A stretch of DNA of 8,437 bases, taken from contig DYKL01000139.1 in the NCBI GenBank assembly GCA_020722645.1, positions 1-8,437 of the forward strand, in the 5' to 3' direction. Positions 6,027 to 8,437 of the stretch are shown here, piece by piece. Position 1 is the stretch's first letter, and the number at the start of each line of letters is the position of its first letter. The notes under the pieces were generated by a model. The model searched no databases, had not been told where the DNA came from, and saw only the letters and a list, made by a program, of their open reading frames with translations. The DNA is from Acetofilamentum sp. GTDB lineage: Bacteria > Bacteroidota > Bacteroidia > Bacteroidales > JAFGUD01. A program made the translations under genes and the position numbers.

Positions 6027-8437
6027 ATGAGAAAAGTTCTTTTTATGTTTATGATTATTTTGGGAACTACTCTGATGTATTCTCAAAACACGAAAACTTT
6101 GTTATCGGCTGACGATAACGAAGTTACAATTAAATTTACTATGAATGATTATAACCTTGTAACGGTCCAGACACCCAATGGACAGGAAGTTATAATTAAA
6201 GCAAACGAAGCATCTGAATTACTGCTTGCAGGCGCACCTGATTTGGTAAAAATGACATCTTCTTTTATTTTACCTGATTTGGGAAATTCAACTATCGAAG
6301 TTGTTTCTGAAGAATATCAAGATTTTGAAAATATTTCCGTTGCACCTTCAAAGGGTAACTTAACCCGAGATATTGACCCAAATTTAGTACCTTATGAATA
6401 CGGCAAACAATACACAAAAGATGCATTCTTCCCCGGCAAACTTGCTGATGCCGGCGAACCATACATTATGAGAGATTACAGAGGGCAAGCTGTTTACGTT
6501 TATCCGTTTCAGTATAACCCTGTTTCCAAAACATTACGTGTTTATTCAGAAATAACCATTAAAGTATCTTTTACAAAAGATAAAGGTTTTAATGAATTTA
6601 ACAGAACAACTCCTTTAACAAAAGTAAATTACGAATTTAATCAAATTTACAAAAACCATTTTATCAATTTCCAACAAATCAATGCAAAATACACTCCCGT
6701 TGAAGAAGAAGGTCGAATGTTGATTATTTGTTATGACGATTTTATGGACGAAATGGCTGATTTTGTTGATTGGAAAAATACAATTGGTCGCCCCACAGAA
6801 ATAGTTGCTGTTTCTACAATCGGTAACAATTATACCTCAATAAAAACTTATGTTACTAATTATTATAATGAAGATGCATCATTAGCTTATTTACTTTTAG
6901 TTGGTGACGCAGCTCAGGTAACTCCTATTACAAGAGGTTTGGGTGGTGATTCTGATAACGGTTACGCTTATATTACAGGTAGCGACCATTATCTTGAATT
7001 TTTTGTGGGCCGTTTTTCAGCTGAAAATGCTGCACAAGTAACCACTCAAGTTCAACGTACACTTATTTATGAAAACGGTAGCACACTTGCTGACGGTTGG
7101 TTGAATGTTTCAACAGGTGTAGCGTCCGCTCAAGGTCCCGGTGATGATGACGAATATGATTATCAACACATTAGAAACATACAAAATCAGTTAGTCGATT
7201 TTACTTACGATGAAACTTATAATGAAATATATGATGGTTCTCAAGGTGATTTTGATGCTTCCGGTGACGCAACTGCCACACAGGTTTCAACTGCCGTAAA
7301 TGACGGAACAGGTATTATTAATTATACCGGACACGGCAGCGAAACAAGTTGGGGGTCTTCCGGTTTTTCTGTTACTAATATCAACTCTCTTACTAACGAT
7401 AACAAACTTCCTTTCATTTTTGATGTTGCCTGTTCAAACGGAGCTTTTAATGATATGACATGCTTTGGCGAAGCATGGCTAAGGGCAACAAACGGCTCTA
7501 ATCCAACAGGTGCTATTGCAATTTGTGCTTCTACAATCAGTCAAAGTTGGGATCCTCCTATGGCTGGTCAAGACGAAATGGTTGATATTTTGACTGAATC
7601 TTATGTCAATAATATAAAACGTTCTTTTGCTGGTCTTGTTATTAATGGTTGTCATTTAATGAATGATGAATATGCTGATTTTGATATGACTGATACTTGG
7701 ACTTGTTTCGGCGACCCGTCTTTATTAGTTCGAACAGATGATCCTGCTGATATGACAATTACACATAATGATGTTGTACTTTTCGGTGCTTCAACTTTTG
7801 ATGTAAACTGCGATTTTGATGGTGCTTTGGCAACTATTTCCAAAGACGGAGTTATTATAGGTTCTGAATATGTCGTCGGAGGTGTTGCAAGTATTGATGT
7901 TTCAACCGGCTTAAATTCCGGCGACGAGGTTACTCTTGCTGTTATCGGATTTAATAAAGTTACTTATCTAATAGATTTAATGGTTATTGCTCCAAGTGGT
8001 CCTTATGTTGTTATCGAAAGTGCTTTAGTTAATTCTCAAACATCTGTTAATTATGCAGAAACTTCAACTGTTGATGTTACTTTAAAAAACATTGGTCCGG
8101 AAACTGCTACCGGAGTTACTGCAAATATTACAACTACTGACCAATATGTAACAGAAATTTCAAATAATACCGGAATTAGTTTTGGTGATATTGCAGCAAA
8201 CGATGGCACATCTGTGGCTGATTTTTCTGTAACCATAGCAAATGATGTTCCTGACGGTTATGTTATTTCTTTTGACATTGAAATTTCTGATAATGTTACT
8301 AAAAATGTTTGGACAAGTTCTTTTAATTTAACTGCAAATGCTCCATCTTTCACAATTGGTACAATGACTCTTTCGGGAGATGATGACGGAAACGGAAGAT
8401 TAGAACCGGGCGAAACTGCCAACCTTACTTTTGTTGT
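6027..8437 (+). CDS. Gingipain-like cysteine protease (peptidase C25), Kgp-like, cut by the right edge
   Basis: The frame is open from the ATG at 6027 to the window end, giving 803 codons with no stop. Residues 1-19 are a Sec signal peptide, probably cut before Gln20. A C25 propeptide follows, recognised by RDYRGQAVYVYPFQYNP (149-165). The catalytic domain spans about 231-570. It has NYTGHGSE with catalytic His436, and DVACSNGAF with catalytic Cys469, spaced 33 residues apart as I recall for lysine gingipain. It also has STISQSW ending at Trp508, GQDEM (514-518) and FGDPSLLVRT (561-570). An Ig-like gingipain domain (about 571-656) follows, then a CARDB-like beta domain (657-771) and the start of a second, with DGNGRLEPGE (787-796). 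The protein should be secreted, probably by the type IX system; the C-terminal sorting signal would lie outside the window. Similarity to Kgp over Rgp suggests, but does not prove, cleavage after lysine. The gene is separate from the respiratory cluster. Confidence 0.93.
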   Translation, partial: MRKVLFMFMIILGTTLMYSQNTKTLLSADDNEVTIKFTMNDYNLVTVQTPNGQEVIIKANEASELLLAGAPDLVKMTSSFILPDLGNSTIEVVSEEYQDFENISVAPSKGNLTRDIDPNLVPYEYGKQYTKDAFFPGKLADAGEPYIMRDYRGQAVYVYPFQYNPVSKTLRVYSEITIKVSFTKDKGFNEFNRTTPLTKVNYEFNQIYKNHFINFQQINAKYTPVEEEGRMLIICYDDFMDEMADFVDWKNTIGRPTEIVAVSTIGNNYTSIKTYVTNYYNEDASLAYLLLVGDAAQVTPITRGLGGDSDNGYAYITGSDHYLEFFVGRFSAENAAQVTTQVQRTLIYENGSTLADGWLNVSTGVASAQGPGDDDEYDYQHIRNIQNQLVDFTYDETYNEIYDGSQGDFDASGDATATQVSTAVNDGTGIINYTGHGSETSWGSSGFSVTNINSLTNDNKLPFIFDVACSNGAFNDMTCFGEAWLRATNGSNPTGAIAICASTISQSWDPPMAGQDEMVDILTESYVNNIKRSFAGLVINGCHLMNDEYADFDMTDTWTCFGDPSLLVRTDDPADMTITHNDVVLFGASTFDVNCDFDGALATISKDGVIIGSEYVVGGVASIDVSTGLNSGDEVTLAVIGFNKVTYLIDLMVIAPSGPYVVIESALVNSQTSVNYAETSTVDVTLKNIGPETATGVTANITTTDQYVTEISNNTGISFGDIAANDGTSVADFSVTIANDVPDGYVISFDIEISDNVTKNVWTSSFNLTANAPSFTIGTMTLSGDDDGNGRLEPGETANLTFV

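Noticed and set aside
7652..8236. Two minus-strand open frames of about 60 residues within the gingipain gene
   Set aside because: They are opposite a continuous, domain-supported plus-strand reading frame and show no start context or family features.

Overview
The window looks like chromosomal DNA of an anaerobic or facultative member of Bacteroidota, probably Bacteroidales-like. The reasons are a very AT-rich sequence with long A/T runs, start codons that lack Shine-Dalgarno motifs, a candidate TAnnTTTG promoter element, and a gingipain-type (C25) protease with a Sec signal peptide, a kind normally exported by the Bacteroidota type IX system. No RNA gene, CRISPR array, transposase or complete insertion sequence was seen.

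Layout. Positions 1-937 hold no supportable gene. They contain a perfect 16-bp palindrome among three GTATTACC copies, a richer-GC island near 480-600, and a possible promoter just before the first gene. Positions 938-4984 are a four-gene plus-strand cluster: a membrane-anchored octaheme cytochrome c of the tetrathionate-reductase family, a cytochrome b561-like membrane protein, a short YeeE/YedE protein, and a second YeeE/YedE protein fused to a rhodanese-like domain. Spacers are 12, 6 and 78 bp. A convergent minus-strand gene (5012-5515) encodes a small two-helix membrane protein with a possible zinc site. An array of 8-bp repeats fills 5522-5815 and ends 6 bp from that gene's start codon. 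After a 211-bp gap, a Kgp-like gingipain gene starts at 6027 and runs off the right edge (803 codons visible).

How the genes may work together. The cytochrome b protein could pass electrons from the quinone pool to the extracytoplasmic octaheme enzyme, which would reduce a sulfur or nitrogen oxyanion. The two YeeE/YedE proteins would move thiosulfate or a related sulfur compound across the membrane, and the rhodanese domain would bind or relay it. This is inferred from families and gene order. The most unusual points are that the rhodanese domain lacks its catalytic cysteine (alanine in its place), that the transporter is split over two genes, and that the octamer array abuts a start codon, with a short similar tract before the second transporter gene.
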